Below, one piece after another: positions 9,060 through 19,584 of a stretch of DNA of 64,000 nt. Each line of letters opens with the position of its first letter. Position 1 is the first letter of the stretch. Below the pieces are notes generated by a model. It was not told the origin of the DNA. It ran no database searches and worked only from the letters and a program-made list of their open reading frames with translations. Origin of the DNA: Flavobacterium sp. HJJ (GTDB lineage: Bacteria > Bacteroidota > Bacteroidia > Flavobacteriales > Flavobacteriaceae); NCBI RefSeq assembly GCF_015351475.1, contig NZ_JADKPR010000001.1:1-64000 (forward strand), in the 5' to 3' direction. Both the position numbers and the translations under genes were made by a program.

Positions 9060-9824
9060 ATGATGAAATTAGACAGCCCAGCGGGTTCAAACAATTATAA
9101 TATCAATAATAAAAGAGCATTTGCAGGAATACTAATTTCAAAAGAAACCATAGAAAAAGTTACTGTCTTTGCCTATGAAATGTGTTTTGGAACAGGACAT
9201 CATCGGGACTGCAGAACCGGCGGGCAGTATGACCGAAAAGGAGGCGAAAAATTCTGCAATACATTCCAAGGAAAATTAGCCGAAGCTGTTCTTTATAATT
9301 ATTTAAAATCGGAAGGTCTGGAACTAAAAGAGCCCGATTTTGGCATTTACCCAAAAGGCATTTGGGATGATTCGGATTTAGAGATTCAGGGCAAAAAAAT
9401 CAATGTAAAATCGGCTGCTTCTCAGTCTAATTTACTGCTGCTGGAAACAAAGGACTGGAATCATCAGGCGCAGTATATCCCAAACATTCTGCTCAATAAT
9501 GGTACTTCAGTTTCATATGATTATTTTGTTTTAGTCAGAATTCAGCCTGACATCAAAAAACTTTTTAAAACGGAACGATTGTTTTTAAACAATGAAATAG
9601 ACCGAAAAACTATTGACAATATACTTTCTGCAAACACCTGGTATTTTGATATTGCAGGTTACAGCACCAATTCCGATATAATTGCAGCAATAAAAAATGA
9701 GCATGTTTTACCTCAAAACGCAATACTGAACCAATACACCAAAATGGATGCGGGCAATTATTACATACAAAGCGGTGACATGAAACCCATTAAAAATTTC
9801 GTTCAGGAATTGAAAACTATTTAG
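9060..9824 (+). CDS. Probable type II restriction endonuclease (PD-(D/E)xK-like)
   Basis: I do not recognise a named enzyme. The 254-residue protein lies tail to tail with a cytosine-5 DNA methyltransferase, overlapping it by 8 bases, which is the main reason for the call. A possible nuclease core is visible: a helix FQGKLAEAVLYNYLKSEG (its Glu may be the early acidic residue), then PDFGIYPKGIWDDSDLEI, then KKINVKSA. The last piece looks like the D-x(n)-(D/E)-x-K strand, but with Asn in place of the central acidic residue. A short Cys/His-rich stretch (GTGHHRDCRTGG, then FCNTF) might bind metal. It would be expected to cut the site that the neighbour methylates. The sequence specificity is unknown. 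Confidence 0.65.
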   Translation: MMKLDSPAGSNNYNINNKRAFAGILISKETIEKVTVFAYEMCFGTGHHRDCRTGGQYDRKGGEKFCNTFQGKLAEAVLYNYLKSEGLELKEPDFGIYPKGIWDDSDLEIQGKKINVKSAASQSNLLLLETKDWNHQAQYIPNILLNNGTSVSYDYFVLVRIQPDIKKLFKTERLFLNNEIDRKTIDNILSANTWYFDIAGYSTNSDIIAAIKNEHVLPQNAILNQYTKMDAGNYYIQSGDMKPIKNFVQELKTI

Positions 9825-10791
9825 TCCCTTTTAAAACCTTCAGTATATTTTTTGAAACTGCCTGAATAACGGGCACGCTTACAGAATTTCCTGCTTGTTT
9901 ATAAACACTTGAATTGGCAATTTTTTCCGGTATTTTGAACGTATCCGGAAAACCTTGAAAGCGAAGACATTCTCGTGGAGTTAGTTTTCTGAAACCGAAT
10001 TCTGTTTTAATAAGCGGTACGTTATGCCCTCCGGTTCCCATATTTGCTGTCAAAGTCGGACAGACATTCGATTTGTTTTCCCTCACATACTGGCGTCTGA
10101 ACTGATAAACAGTATCTTCAGACTTCATGGTATCTTTGAGCATATTAAACATATATTTATCTGCTCCATAATAGAAATTGTCGTCAACTTTTTCTTTACT
10201 GATAACATCTTTTATGGTCTTTGTAAGTTCCTCTTTCTCTGGAAATGCAAAAGTATTTTCGGCATCAGGATATTCATCTTTATCAAATGCAACCATAAAT
10301 ATCCGCTCTCTGTTATGAGGAATATTTCCATAATCTTTGGTATTCAAAACCTTGGCCTGAAAGGAATAATTTCTGTCTCTTAAGGACTGCTCGATGACTT
10401 TCATAGTTTTGCCGTGATCATGAGTATAAAGGTTTTTGACATTTTCCAAAAACACCACTTTAGGCCTCATGGTATCCACAAAATCCAGTATTCGGAAAAA
10501 GTGGTTACCTCTATTGTCATCAAATCCTTTTCTATAGCCGGCTACCGAAAATGGCTGACAGGGAAAACCAGCGGTGAGTATATCTATTTTTGGAATAGCA
10601 TCAATATCTAACTGCAGAACATCGCCTTCAATGAGCTGGTGCGGAAAATTATTTCTGTAAGTGATACAGGCGTTTTTATCAAATTCATTGGCCCATTTTA
10701 TATCAAATCCTGATTTTTTAAAACCAAGACATATTCCGCCAATACCAGCATATAAACTGCCAACAGTAAATTTATCACTCATTACATTCAA
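9817..10791 (-). CDS. DNA (cytosine-5)-methyltransferase, type II R-M
   Basis: Transfers a methyl group from S-adenosylmethionine to C5 of cytosine in a specific site. All main motifs are present: I (LYAGIGGICLGF), IV with catalytic Cys78 (GFPCQPFSVAG), VI (FLENVKN), VIII (PHNRERIFMV), IX (RKLTPRECLRFQGFPD) and X (YKQAGNSVSVPV). The target-recognition region lies roughly between residues 190 and 265. It is 324 residues from the first ATG; MSDKFTV at residue 4 is an alternative start. The convergent nuclease-like gene makes a compact restriction-modification unit. The recognition site cannot be deduced by eye. Confidence 0.95.
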   Translation of the reverse strand: MNVMSDKFTVGSLYAGIGGICLGFKKSGFDIKWANEFDKNACITYRNNFPHQLIEGDVLQLDIDAIPKIDILTAGFPCQPFSVAGYRKGFDDNRGNHFFRILDFVDTMRPKVVFLENVKNLYTHDHGKTMKVIEQSLRDRNYSFQAKVLNTKDYGNIPHNRERIFMVAFDKDEYPDAENTFAFPEKEELTKTIKDVISKEKVDDNFYYGADKYMFNMLKDTMKSEDTVYQFRRQYVRENKSNVCPTLTANMGTGGHNVPLIKTEFGFRKLTPRECLRFQGFPDTFKIPEKIANSSVYKQAGNSVSVPVIQAVSKNILKVLKGTK

Positions 10792-10984
10792 TTTTGTCGC
10801 TAATTTTTGTCTGCAAAATTACATTTTCGGAAACAAATATACATCTTGAAAGGCGTATTTAAAAAAATAAAAACAAATACTGTCCTAATTGAACAAAACG
10901 AAATATTACAGATGAAACCAGCGAAATCAATGCGGAGAACATTAAAAATTAAAAATGCACTGATTCCTGACAGCTTATTTTTTA

Positions 10985-11075
10985 GGAGCTTTATCCAGCT
11001 GTACGCTTGTATCTTTTTATCCCGAAAAAAATCGGGATAAAAAGGATACCGCTTCCATCTGGGCTCATTGATTTC
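10985..11075. repeat. Structured intergenic element, copy A
   Basis: A nested imperfect inverted repeat in the 424-base gap between the methyltransferase and the 2H phosphoesterase gene. Outer pairing is GAGC (10986-10989) with GCTC near 11072. The middle blocks read CAGCTGTACGCTTGTATC and GGATACCGCTTCCATCTGGG. The core is a 13-base perfect stem (11013-11025 and 11032-11044) around AAAAAA. It shares block order and words with copies at 19441-19490 and 24898-25028. It may encode a structured RNA or be a mobile palindrome. Confidence 0.6.
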
Positions 11076-11215
11076 AAAAATAAACAGCAGCATAAAATTG
11101 AGAAGTCTTTTGGTCATCTGCAAAAAAACGTCCTATATTTGAAAATATAATCTCAGCTTTTTCATTGACTGCTACGGTCAACATATTTTTGACCCATTTT
11201 TCCGTTAAACTCAAT

Positions 11216-11905
11216 ATGCATATCAAGAACTTACATAAACTCTACGATGATTTATATAATCAGTCCAGCCAAAAAATTTTAAATGATGATTATGCCGTCG
11301 ATTTAAATATTGATAATCCTGCAGACAAGAGATTCGGAATAACTTTGGTCATCAGACCAGAAATTGAAACCAAAAATAAGATTCAGGATTTCCTGAACGA
11401 ATTAAAGAAAACCGAACCAGAACAATATTACTATTCAAACCCAGATTTACATATAACCGCGCTGTCAATTATCTCTTGTTACGAGGAATTTAATTTAGCC
11501 GCTATCAATGTTAATGATTATTCTGAAATCATAACAAAAAGTTTAGAATCATTAAGTGAATTTGAAATTGAATTCAAAGGAATAACCGCTTCCGACGCTG
11601 CCATTATGATTCAGGGGTATCCAAAAACAGAAACCTTAAATCAAATTAGAGAAAATCTTAGAAACAATTTTGGAAAATCGAGCTTACAAAAAAGCATCGA
11701 CAGCAGGTATCCACTGACAACAGCACATATAACCGCACTGAGATTCAGACAAAAATTAAACGATACAAGCCAATTTATAAACTGCATAGAAAAATACAGA
11801 AATCATGATTTTGGAACTTCAAAAATCAGTACATTAGAGTTAGTCTACAATGACTGGTACCAAAGAGAGAAAATCGTTCAGAAACTGGCTGAATTCAAAA
11901 TTTAA
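11216..11905 (+). CDS. 2H phosphoesterase / 2'-5' RNA ligase-like protein
   Basis: A 229-residue protein with the two H-x-T motifs that define the 2H phosphoesterase fold: DLHITALS (His79, Thr81) and TAHITALR (His171, Thr173). Family members open cyclic phosphates or 2'-5' bonds in RNA or nucleotides, but the substrate here is not known. The ATG at 11216 is preferred over an upstream TTG at 11165, because the extra 17 residues are not domain-like. No close operon partner is seen. Confidence 0.72.
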   Translation: MHIKNLHKLYDDLYNQSSQKILNDDYAVDLNIDNPADKRFGITLVIRPEIETKNKIQDFLNELKKTEPEQYYYSNPDLHITALSIISCYEEFNLAAINVNDYSEIITKSLESLSEFEIEFKGITASDAAIMIQGYPKTETLNQIRENLRNNFGKSSLQKSIDSRYPLTTAHITALRFRQKLNDTSQFINCIEKYRNHDFGTSKISTLELVYNDWYQREKIVQKLAEFKI

Positions 11906-11974
11906 TATTCTTCAACATATAAGTCATATAAGTTTTTAAAAGTTAATATAAGGTAAACTTGTTCTTTTGTCACA

Positions 11975-12150
11975 GCATTCGCATTTAAAAAAAGCTAAAC
12001 ACGAATTTCACTAATTAACACTAATTCTTATCAAAATTGAAACCAAATTTTACAAGTTTTTACAATTTCGAATATTTTGTGTAATTCAATAGTAATCTTA
12101 ATTCGTGCAAATTAGTGTAATTCGTGTCAGAAACTTTTAAAAGCGAATGC
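11975..12150. repeat. Intergenic inverted-repeat element (attcgtg/attagtg type)
   Basis: Terminal inverted GCATTCGC (11975-11982) and GCGAATGC (12143-12150) enclose long imperfect arms made of CACGAATTTCACTAATT and AATTAGTGTAATTCGTG. A central spacer of about 75 bases follows no gene pattern. It fills most of the 372-base gap before the next gene. The right terminal word recurs at 49905-49912. Confidence 0.7.
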
Positions 12151-12277
12151 CGTGCTCTTTTGTTAGTTTTAAATGATTTAACTTAAATGACCTATTGATT
12201 TTACTCAATTTTATTCAAATTAAAAACTTATATGTTTAATAACAATAACACATTTTACAAAACAAACAAAAACAGCA

Positions 12278-12649
12278 ATGACTGACAAAATAAAACAAGC
12301 CATCACCGATTTTGTAAAAGGAGGCGATAACAGCGACACAAAACTGTTAAACAAAGTCCTGCATAAAGATTTTCGTGTAACCAGTAATCATTTTATGGGA
12401 ACTCCAGGCGTGACTATAATAGAAAGAGAAAAATATCTGGCAAATGTCAGAGACGGAGTTTTTGGCGGACTGCCTAGAATAATGACAATTGAAAACATTG
12501 ATGTGAGCGAAACAATTGCTTCGGTTAAACTTCGTTTAGAAAGTGCAGAAAATCATTTTATTTCATACAATACCTTAGTGCTGGATACTGATAATGAATG
12601 GAAAATAATAAATAATTTAGCAGTTGTATCGCAAAAAGCAAGACTGTAA
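12278..12649 (+). CDS. NTF2-like / lumazine-binding-type protein
   Basis: A 123-residue protein of the SnoaL/NTF2-like cone fold, apparently cytoplasmic. The early helices (KIKQAITDFVKGGDNSDTKLLNKVLHKDFRV) followed by strands ending NTLVLDTDNEWKIINNLAVVSQ match the pattern of family members annotated putative lumazine-binding or nuclear transport factor 2 family. There are no recognisable catalytic residues. It stands alone between a repeat element and a convergent unknown gene. The family call is reasonable; the function is unknown. Confidence 0.7.
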   Translation: MTDKIKQAITDFVKGGDNSDTKLLNKVLHKDFRVTSNHFMGTPGVTIIEREKYLANVRDGVFGGLPRIMTIENIDVSETIASVKLRLESAENHFISYNTLVLDTDNEWKIINNLAVVSQKARL

Positions 12650-12675
12650 AACTGCCCATTTTAATTTCGTACCAT

Positions 12676-13263
12676 TTAATAATACAATCTAAAATCAAGT
12701 AATTTACACATCGCATAATGCTTTTGATGCAATTCTTCTACTATTTCAACAACATCATCCAGTTCCTGGCATAAACTAAAGAATGCCTTGTCTAATAAAT
12801 TACTGTTCATACTTTTATCAGCCACACCATAACCCGAAACAGCGAGCGCGCCAGTAATATCCAGAAAATATTGTGCTTCTTCCTCTTTTAGGTCAAGTAC
12901 TTTAGTATTGGCAAAATGCAGAATTTTACCTTTCATTTTACCTTCAAAAATTTCGGCAATTTCTTCAAAACTGTAGTAATAATTATTGAGGCAGATCGTA
13001 TTTCTTCTGCCTTCCATGACCAAATAAATAATTACATAATCCTTGAAATTGTGATCATCATAAAGCAGCGTACCTAAGCTTTCTTCCAGTCCTTCAATAG
13101 TATCACAAGTCTTATAGATACTTGCAATACCCTGTTCGAGCGCCAGCTGTTCAAGATTTTTGACTGCGTCAGTAATAGTCATTACCTCAACATCTGGTAC
13201 ACCTTCAAGGCAAAAAATAAATTGGTCATAATCCTCAGAGTTATGTTTGAGCTGCAGATTCAA
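12676..13263 (-). CDS. Conserved hypothetical protein (195 aa)
   Basis: I do not recognise a function. The protein is soluble and acidic, with no signal peptide or membrane segment. It begins with a strand-loop pattern (YDQFIFCLEGVPDVEVMTITDAVKNLEQLALEQGIASIYKTCDTIEGLEESLGTLL). This suggests a region that compares paired substrates or folds like a Rossmann/CHAT-type core, but no catalytic His/Cys pair is evident. The C-terminal part is helical (DKAFFSLCQELDDVVEIVEELHQKHYAMCKL). It is convergent with the NTF2-like gene, 26 bases apart. It is likely real, from its length and coherent composition. Confidence 0.7.
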   Translation of the reverse strand: MNLQLKHNSEDYDQFIFCLEGVPDVEVMTITDAVKNLEQLALEQGIASIYKTCDTIEGLEESLGTLLYDDHNFKDYVIIYLVMEGRRNTICLNNYYYSFEEIAEIFEGKMKGKILHFANTKVLDLKEEEAQYFLDITGALAVSGYGVADKSMNSNLLDKAFFSLCQELDDVVEIVEELHQKHYAMCKLLDFRLYY

Positions 13264-13441
13264 AATTGGTTCTTTTAATGGTTCTTCAATACAATAATGA
13301 AGGTACTAATTATAAATACAAATTACCAAAATTTAAAACTAAACCCGCCTATTTTTATTAATAATTTTGGGAAAAAGTTATACCTGCACATTAAAAATCC
13401 TTACTATCTTAGCCCATAAAAAAACATAAATTTACTTATAC

Positions 13442-13876
13442 ATGGCTACATTTAGCAAACAGCTTTCCTTTCGCTGGTCTGATTTAGATCCCAATTTTCA
13501 CCTGCGCCACAGTGCTTATTATGATTTTGGGGCACAGCATCGTGTTGAAATCCTGAATCAGTTGGGACTGACATTAAAAGTGATGCAAAAGGAACACATT
13601 GGACCAATCTTATTCAGAGAAGAGTGTGTGTTCCGAAAAGAAATCAATATTTCGGATGAGATCATTATGCAGACCAAAATGGCAAAATTGAAAGCCGATG
13701 CTTCGCGCTGGTCTATTGTGCACGAATTGTATAGAGAGGATGTTTTGTGCGCAGTCATTACGGTAGAAGGCGCCTGGATGGACACAAAACTCAGAAAACT
13801 GGCCAGTCCGACGCCGCAGATTGTTGTCGAAGCTATGGGCGTTTTTCCTAAAACTGCTGATTTTGTAAATTTATAA
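13442..13876 (+). CDS. Hotdog-fold acyl-CoA thioesterase (4HBT-like)
   Basis: Likely hydrolyses an acyl-CoA thioester. The 144-residue sequence opens with FSKQLSFRWSDLDPNFHLRHSAYYDFGAQHRVEIL. This is the usual 4HBT layout: strand, then a WSDLDPNxHLRHS active-site turn (Asp near residue 17), then the long hotdog helix. Later strands include EINISDEIIMQTKMAKL and AVITVEGAWMDTKLRKL. Substrate is unknown. It is monocistronic, with a short AT-rich leader and no clear neighbour relation. Confidence 0.82.
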   Translation: MATFSKQLSFRWSDLDPNFHLRHSAYYDFGAQHRVEILNQLGLTLKVMQKEHIGPILFREECVFRKEINISDEIIMQTKMAKLKADASRWSIVHELYREDVLCAVITVEGAWMDTKLRKLASPTPQIVVEAMGVFPKTADFVNL

Positions 13877-14110
13877 GGTAAATTCTTGTATTTTTGGTTT
13901 TAGGATAATTGCAAAAAGCTGTTTTTTAGCCCCTATAAAAGTAGAAATCCTTATAAGCCGGGGTTTGACTTATAAGATTACTTCGTCAGTTCGCTATCGC
14001 TTGTGTGTAACGGATAGCGGGACGATGTTTCTAAAAATAACAAATCCTTCTGCTCCAAAAAAACAACAATCAAATTTTGAGTTTATGATTAATTTTAAAA
14101 CCAACGAAAT

Positions 14111-14500
14111 ATGTTTACAATTGAACAAATAAAAGAAGCTCATTCTAAAGTAAAAAGCGGTGCTGATTTCCCAAATTACATACAGGATTTAATTATTTTG
14201 GGGGTAAAAGGATATGATACTTTTGTAAATGACGGACACGTGCAATATTTTGGCGTTAATAATTACAACGTTACTTCGGATGAAAAATATGATGAAATAG
14301 AAGTTGCTTCCTCAGCCAATAAAGAACGTTTCATCGAATTTTTAGCGATGCACCAAGACGGACAGACCGATTATTTAACGTTTTGCAGTCACGCGGGACA
14401 ATGCGGTATTGCAAAATGGAGAGTGGACATAATCGAAATGACCTGCACTTATTTTGATAAATCAGGCTCTGAAATTATAATTGAAAAAATACCCGTTTAG
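14111..14500 (+). CDS. DUF1398 family protein
   Basis: A 129-residue protein that looks like the DUF1398 (YbcV) family, with the opening FTIEQIKEAHSKVKSGADFPNYIQDL and the body GVKGYDTFVNDGHVQYFG. No catalytic residues are known for the family and no function can be given. It has no signal peptide. It ends about 50 bases before a strong bidirectional terminator shared with katG. Confidence 0.78.
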   Translation: MFTIEQIKEAHSKVKSGADFPNYIQDLIILGVKGYDTFVNDGHVQYFGVNNYNVTSDEKYDEIEVASSANKERFIEFLAMHQDGQTDYLTFCSHAGQCGIAKWRVDIIEMTCTYFDKSGSEIIIEKIPV

Positions 14501-14553
14501 CTTGCTGGTACACGAATGACGGAACTTAAAAAAATCTCAATGCTTTAAAAAAC

Positions 14554-14585
14554 AAAAAGGTGACCAGTTTTCAGGTCACCTTTTT
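14554..14585. terminator. Bidirectional terminator between DUF1398 gene and katG
   Basis: Perfect 12-base inverted arms AAAAAGGTGACC... (14554-14565) and GGTCACC+T5 (14574-14585) with an 8-base loop. The A run on one side and T run on the other allow termination of both converging genes. Confidence 0.85.
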
Positions 14586-14606
14586 CAGTATTTATAAATT
14601 TAGCCA

Positions 14607-16868
<2,262 letters not shown>

Positions 16869-16882
16869 TTAGACTAATTTAC

Positions 16883-16890
16883 CAAAATTA
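16883..16890 (-). promoter_or_regulatory. Candidate -7 element for katG
   Basis: CAAAATTA on the plus strand is TAATTTTG on the minus strand, which fits the Bacteroidetes -7 consensus TAnnTTTG. It lies 36 bases before the katG start. No TTTG (-33) is seen at the usual distance, which suits an activator-dependent promoter. Confidence 0.45.
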
Positions 16891-16913
16891 TTTTTATCCT
16901 AATTTTTTTTTCT

Positions 16914-16928
16914 ATAGATAAAAATTAT
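16914..16928. promoter_or_regulatory. OxyR-like half motif upstream of katG
   Basis: ATAGATAAAAATTAT matches the OxyR pattern ATAGntnnnanCTAT at every fixed position but one (C to T). It lies just upstream of the candidate -7 element. A second half site at the expected spacing is not convincing. Confidence 0.35.
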
Positions 16929-17037
16929 AGTTACACTTCAAAATCTTAGTTTAGAATAATTCTGAATTCAGCAGATCTGCTTTTTTATTTGTAACTTCGT
17001 TAAGCGTTATATTCATTGATTAAAAATAAAATTAACC

Positions 17038-17418
17038 ATGAAAATTAATTTTAAATCCGTTGACGAATACATTCAGACATTCCCAAAAGACATTCAGGTT
17101 CTTCTGGAAAATGTTCGCAACGCCATTACAAAAAATGCGCCGGAAGCCGCTGAAAGCATTTCCTATGGAATGCCTGCCTATAAAATTTATGGAAAGCCCT
17201 TGGTCTATTTTGCAGGCTATAAAAACCACATCGGATTTTATGCCACGCCAACGGGACACAAAGAATTTTCTAATGAGCTTTCTAATTACAAACAAGGAAA
17301 AGGTTCCGTTCAGTTTCCTGTTGACCATCCCATTCCTTACTGGCTGATTGAACAAATTGTTATTTTTAGGGTGAAAGAGAATGAAGCTCGAAAAGATTCT
17401 AAGTTGCTGAAGAGCTAA
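17038..17418 (+). CDS. DUF1801 / YdhG-like protein
   Basis: A 126-residue protein of the DUF1801 family. Typical features are the opening DEYIQTFPKDIQVLLENVRNAITKNAPEA, the motif ESISYGMPAYKIYGKPLVYFAGYKNHIGFYATP, and the KGSVQFPVDHPIPYWLI segment. Some members have been called iron chaperones, but the role is uncertain. The last codons (about KDSKLLKS) and the stop lie inside a TTCTAAGTTGCTGAAG-type repeat that continues downstream, so the C-terminus may have been rewritten by repeat insertion. Confidence 0.85.
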   Translation: MKINFKSVDEYIQTFPKDIQVLLENVRNAITKNAPEAAESISYGMPAYKIYGKPLVYFAGYKNHIGFYATPTGHKEFSNELSNYKQGKGSVQFPVDHPIPYWLIEQIVIFRVKENEARKDSKLLKS

Positions 17419-17443
17419 ATTTCTAAGATATTGAGAAAAGACT

Positions 17444-17595
17444 CTAAGTTACTGAGATGCTAAGTTTCTAAGATTTTTTAAAACTATTTTACTTAACGTC
17501 AGTTCTTAATATAATTTTCAAAAAAACTTTTCCCATTTTCTAAAAATCTCCTGGAACTGACAATTACTTAGTATCTTAGCATCTCAGAAACTTAG
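17444..17595. repeat. Inverted-repeat element (cttagcatctcag type)
   Basis: Arms of 21 bases with one mismatch: 17444-17464 (core GAGATGCTAAG) and 17575-17595 (core CTTAGCATCTC). Further copies of TTCTAAG words lie at 17390-17435 and extend into the end of the DUF1801 gene. The right arm ends 11 bases before the VOC gene start, so the repeat forms its leader. Confidence 0.7.
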
Positions 17596-17606
17596 AAACT
17601 AAAAAA

Positions 17607-17969
17607 ATGCACAATGCCAAATCAATCCGACCGTTTATAGGTTCCAAAAACTTTGAAATTTCACGAAGTTTTTATCAGGACTTAGGTTTTAATGAAATTA
17701 TATTGGCACCTAATTTTTCTTATTTTGAAACCAAGGGAATTGGATTCTATCTGCAGGATGCCTATGTCAAAGACTGGATTGACAATACAATGCTTTTTTT
17801 AGAAGTCGATGATGTCAAACAATTTTGGATTAAGCTTTTGGAACTGAATTTAACTGTCAAATATGAAAATGTAAAATTAGTGCCCATTCGAGAAATGCCT
17901 TGGGGCAGAGAATGTTTTATTCATGATCCGTCTGGTATTCTTTGGCATATTGGCGAGTTTAATGAATAG
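17607..17969 (+). CDS. VOC (glyoxalase/bleomycin-resistance-like) protein
   Basis: A 120-residue protein with the paired beta-alpha-beta-beta-beta layout of the vicinal oxygen chelate fold. It starts RPFIGSKNFEISRSFYQDLGFNEI and ends GRECFIHDPSGILWHIGEF. The second half has an HDPSG-x-LWHI pattern usual in these proteins; the first metal ligand position is not obvious. The substrate is unknown. It is followed after 44 bases by a metallo-beta-lactamase-fold gene and may be co-transcribed. Confidence 0.82.
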   Translation: MHNAKSIRPFIGSKNFEISRSFYQDLGFNEIILAPNFSYFETKGIGFYLQDAYVKDWIDNTMLFLEVDDVKQFWIKLLELNLTVKYENVKLVPIREMPWGRECFIHDPSGILWHIGEFNE

Positions 17970-18013
17970 AAAATTACCTTTATAAATACTAAAAAAGACA
18001 AAATTGAAATGCG

Positions 18014-19060
18014 ATGAGAAAACAATTTGGTGCAAAACCTAAAAAATCTGATATTGAAAAATATGCTGAGTCAAAGTACTGGAATGGAAAAATCTTCGAA
18101 AATTTAGAAATTACCAAAATGAATATCAGCATTCAGACGCTGCCCAAATTATTATACAAACAATTTTGTAAAAAAGAAAGCAGAGAACCTCAGAATGCTC
18201 TACCCATTGTCCCATTTAATAAAGAACTGTTTCTTGAACCTCATCCGTCAATGCGAAGCATTTGGTATGGACATTCGGCAGTATTGATGCGGTTAGCCGG
18301 CAAAACAATTCTTATTGACCCAATGTTTGGTTCCAATGCGGCACCTATTGCTCCTTTTGCTGTTCAAAGATTCAGCCAAAACACATTGGATCTCATAGAG
18401 GAATTTCCAGAAATAGATTTAGTACTCCTATCCCATGACCATTACGACCACTTGGATTATGACAGCATTCAAAAACTCAGAAGCAAAACCAAACAGTTTT
18501 ACGCGGCTCTGGGAGTCAAAAGACATTTAGTTTCCTGGGGAATACCCGAAAATACAATCACTGAATTCGATTGGTGGGATGAAAATTCATTTGATGAAAT
18601 CCAAATAACTTTTACCCCGACCCGTCATTTTTCAGGAAGAGGACTGACTGATAGAGCAAAATCTCTTTGGGGTGGCTGGGCATTAAAAACGGAAAAAGAA
18701 AATATTTGGTTCAGTGGTGACAGCGGTTACGGCAGACATTTCAAAGAAATAGGCACTCGCTTGGGACCATTTGATTTTGCTTTTATGGAATGTGGCCAAT
18801 ACAATGAAAACTGGCACCAGATTCACATGTATCCCGAAGAAAGCATACAAGCCTCCATAGATGCTAATGTAAAAAACATGATGCCGGTGCATTGGGCTGG
18901 TTTTGCTTTGGCACAGCATACATGGACTGAACCTGCGGAGCGTTTTGTTCAAGAAGCAGTTTCTAAAAATCTTAATTATTGTTTACCAAAAATAGGTGAA
19001 TTATTTGATTCTAACCACTCAATAATAGACACTTGGTGGAGAAATCATAATACTCAGTAA
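18014..19060 (+). CDS. MBL-fold hydrolase, NAPE-PLD/UlaG-like
   Basis: A 348-residue zinc hydrolase of the metallo-beta-lactamase fold. The metal motif is LLSHDHYDHLD (H-x-H-x-D-H). Further ligands are the Asp in IWFSGDSGYG and the His in MMPVHWAGF. WYGHSAVLMRLAGKTILIDPMFG is the usual first strand of the UlaG/RomA/NAPE-phospholipase D branch, and the N-terminal 70 residues are an extra region found in that branch. The physiological substrate is unknown. No signal peptide is seen. It probably follows the VOC gene in one transcript. Confidence 0.85.
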   Translation: MRKQFGAKPKKSDIEKYAESKYWNGKIFENLEITKMNISIQTLPKLLYKQFCKKESREPQNALPIVPFNKELFLEPHPSMRSIWYGHSAVLMRLAGKTILIDPMFGSNAAPIAPFAVQRFSQNTLDLIEEFPEIDLVLLSHDHYDHLDYDSIQKLRSKTKQFYAALGVKRHLVSWGIPENTITEFDWWDENSFDEIQITFTPTRHFSGRGLTDRAKSLWGGWALKTEKENIWFSGDSGYGRHFKEIGTRLGPFDFAFMECGQYNENWHQIHMYPEESIQASIDANVKNMMPVHWAGFALAQHTWTEPAERFVQEAVSKNLNYCLPKIGELFDSNHSIIDTWWRNHNTQ

Positions 19061-19440
19061 CTCTATATTTTTTTTCACCTAACCCTTATAAAAACTTAAA
19101 ATAAAAACCTATATTGTTGATTCATTTACTAATGAAAAAATAATGAGTACCGAAATAATTGATGACAAGGTTTTTATTTCGGTTGAAGCGGTAACGGTAT
19201 TAAAAGGAGAATTTGTTTTGTAAATATTGATTTTATTATTCCCTTTCAAAAACAATTCAGTCTTTGACAATTGTCTTAAATCACTTTGTTTTACAACCGT
19301 ACCTGTAAAGTTCCTCCATCTTCTTATCCAATGATCAAAAACTTTATTTATTCTGTCTTCATTTTGAGGCAAATTTAAAACTGATACGATAAATTTAAGT
19401 ACTCTGGATTATTTAACCGCTCAACTTTCTTTTGAGCAGT

Positions 19441-19490
19441 AACGCGTGAGGAATGGGAGCAAGTTACCGAAGTAACGCGGACAGCCCGAC
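19441..19490 (-). repeat. Structured intergenic element, copy C
   Basis: On the minus strand the order is GTCGGGCTGTCCG, then hairpin GTTAC-TTCG-GTAAC (19463-19476), then GCTCCCATTCCTCACGCG. The flanking blocks match those of the element at 24898-25028, but the central hairpin is different. It lies in the 524-base gap between the MBL-fold gene and the rubredoxin fusion gene, in which I see no convincing gene. Confidence 0.6.
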
Positions 19491-19493
19491 AGC

Positions 19494-19546
19494 ATAAAGC
19501 AAAAGGGCCGAATCACCGCAATGATGATTTGGCCCTTTTGCTTTAT
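19494..19546. terminator. Strong 22-base hairpin, possible terminator
   Basis: Arms ATAAAGCAAAAGGGCCGAATCA (19494-19515) and its near-complement (19525-19546) surround a 9-base loop, with one mismatch. It lies just beyond the stop of the leftward rubredoxin-fusion gene (19585) and directly adjoins element copy C, so it may be part of that element or its terminator. Confidence 0.6.
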
Positions 19547-19584
19547 GGTGACACGTCCAAATAAAATGCAGCAGACTATTTTGG

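Noticed and set aside
10800..11123. Opposite frames of 107 and 77 codons upstream of the methyltransferase
   Set aside because: Both run through the structured element (10985-11075) and look like translated non-coding DNA.
19109..19372. Minus-strand frame of 87 codons, with the segment KVFDHWIRRWRNFTGTVV
   Set aside because: No ATG start, C-terminal half looks random. It may be a gene fragment, but I cannot name a parent.
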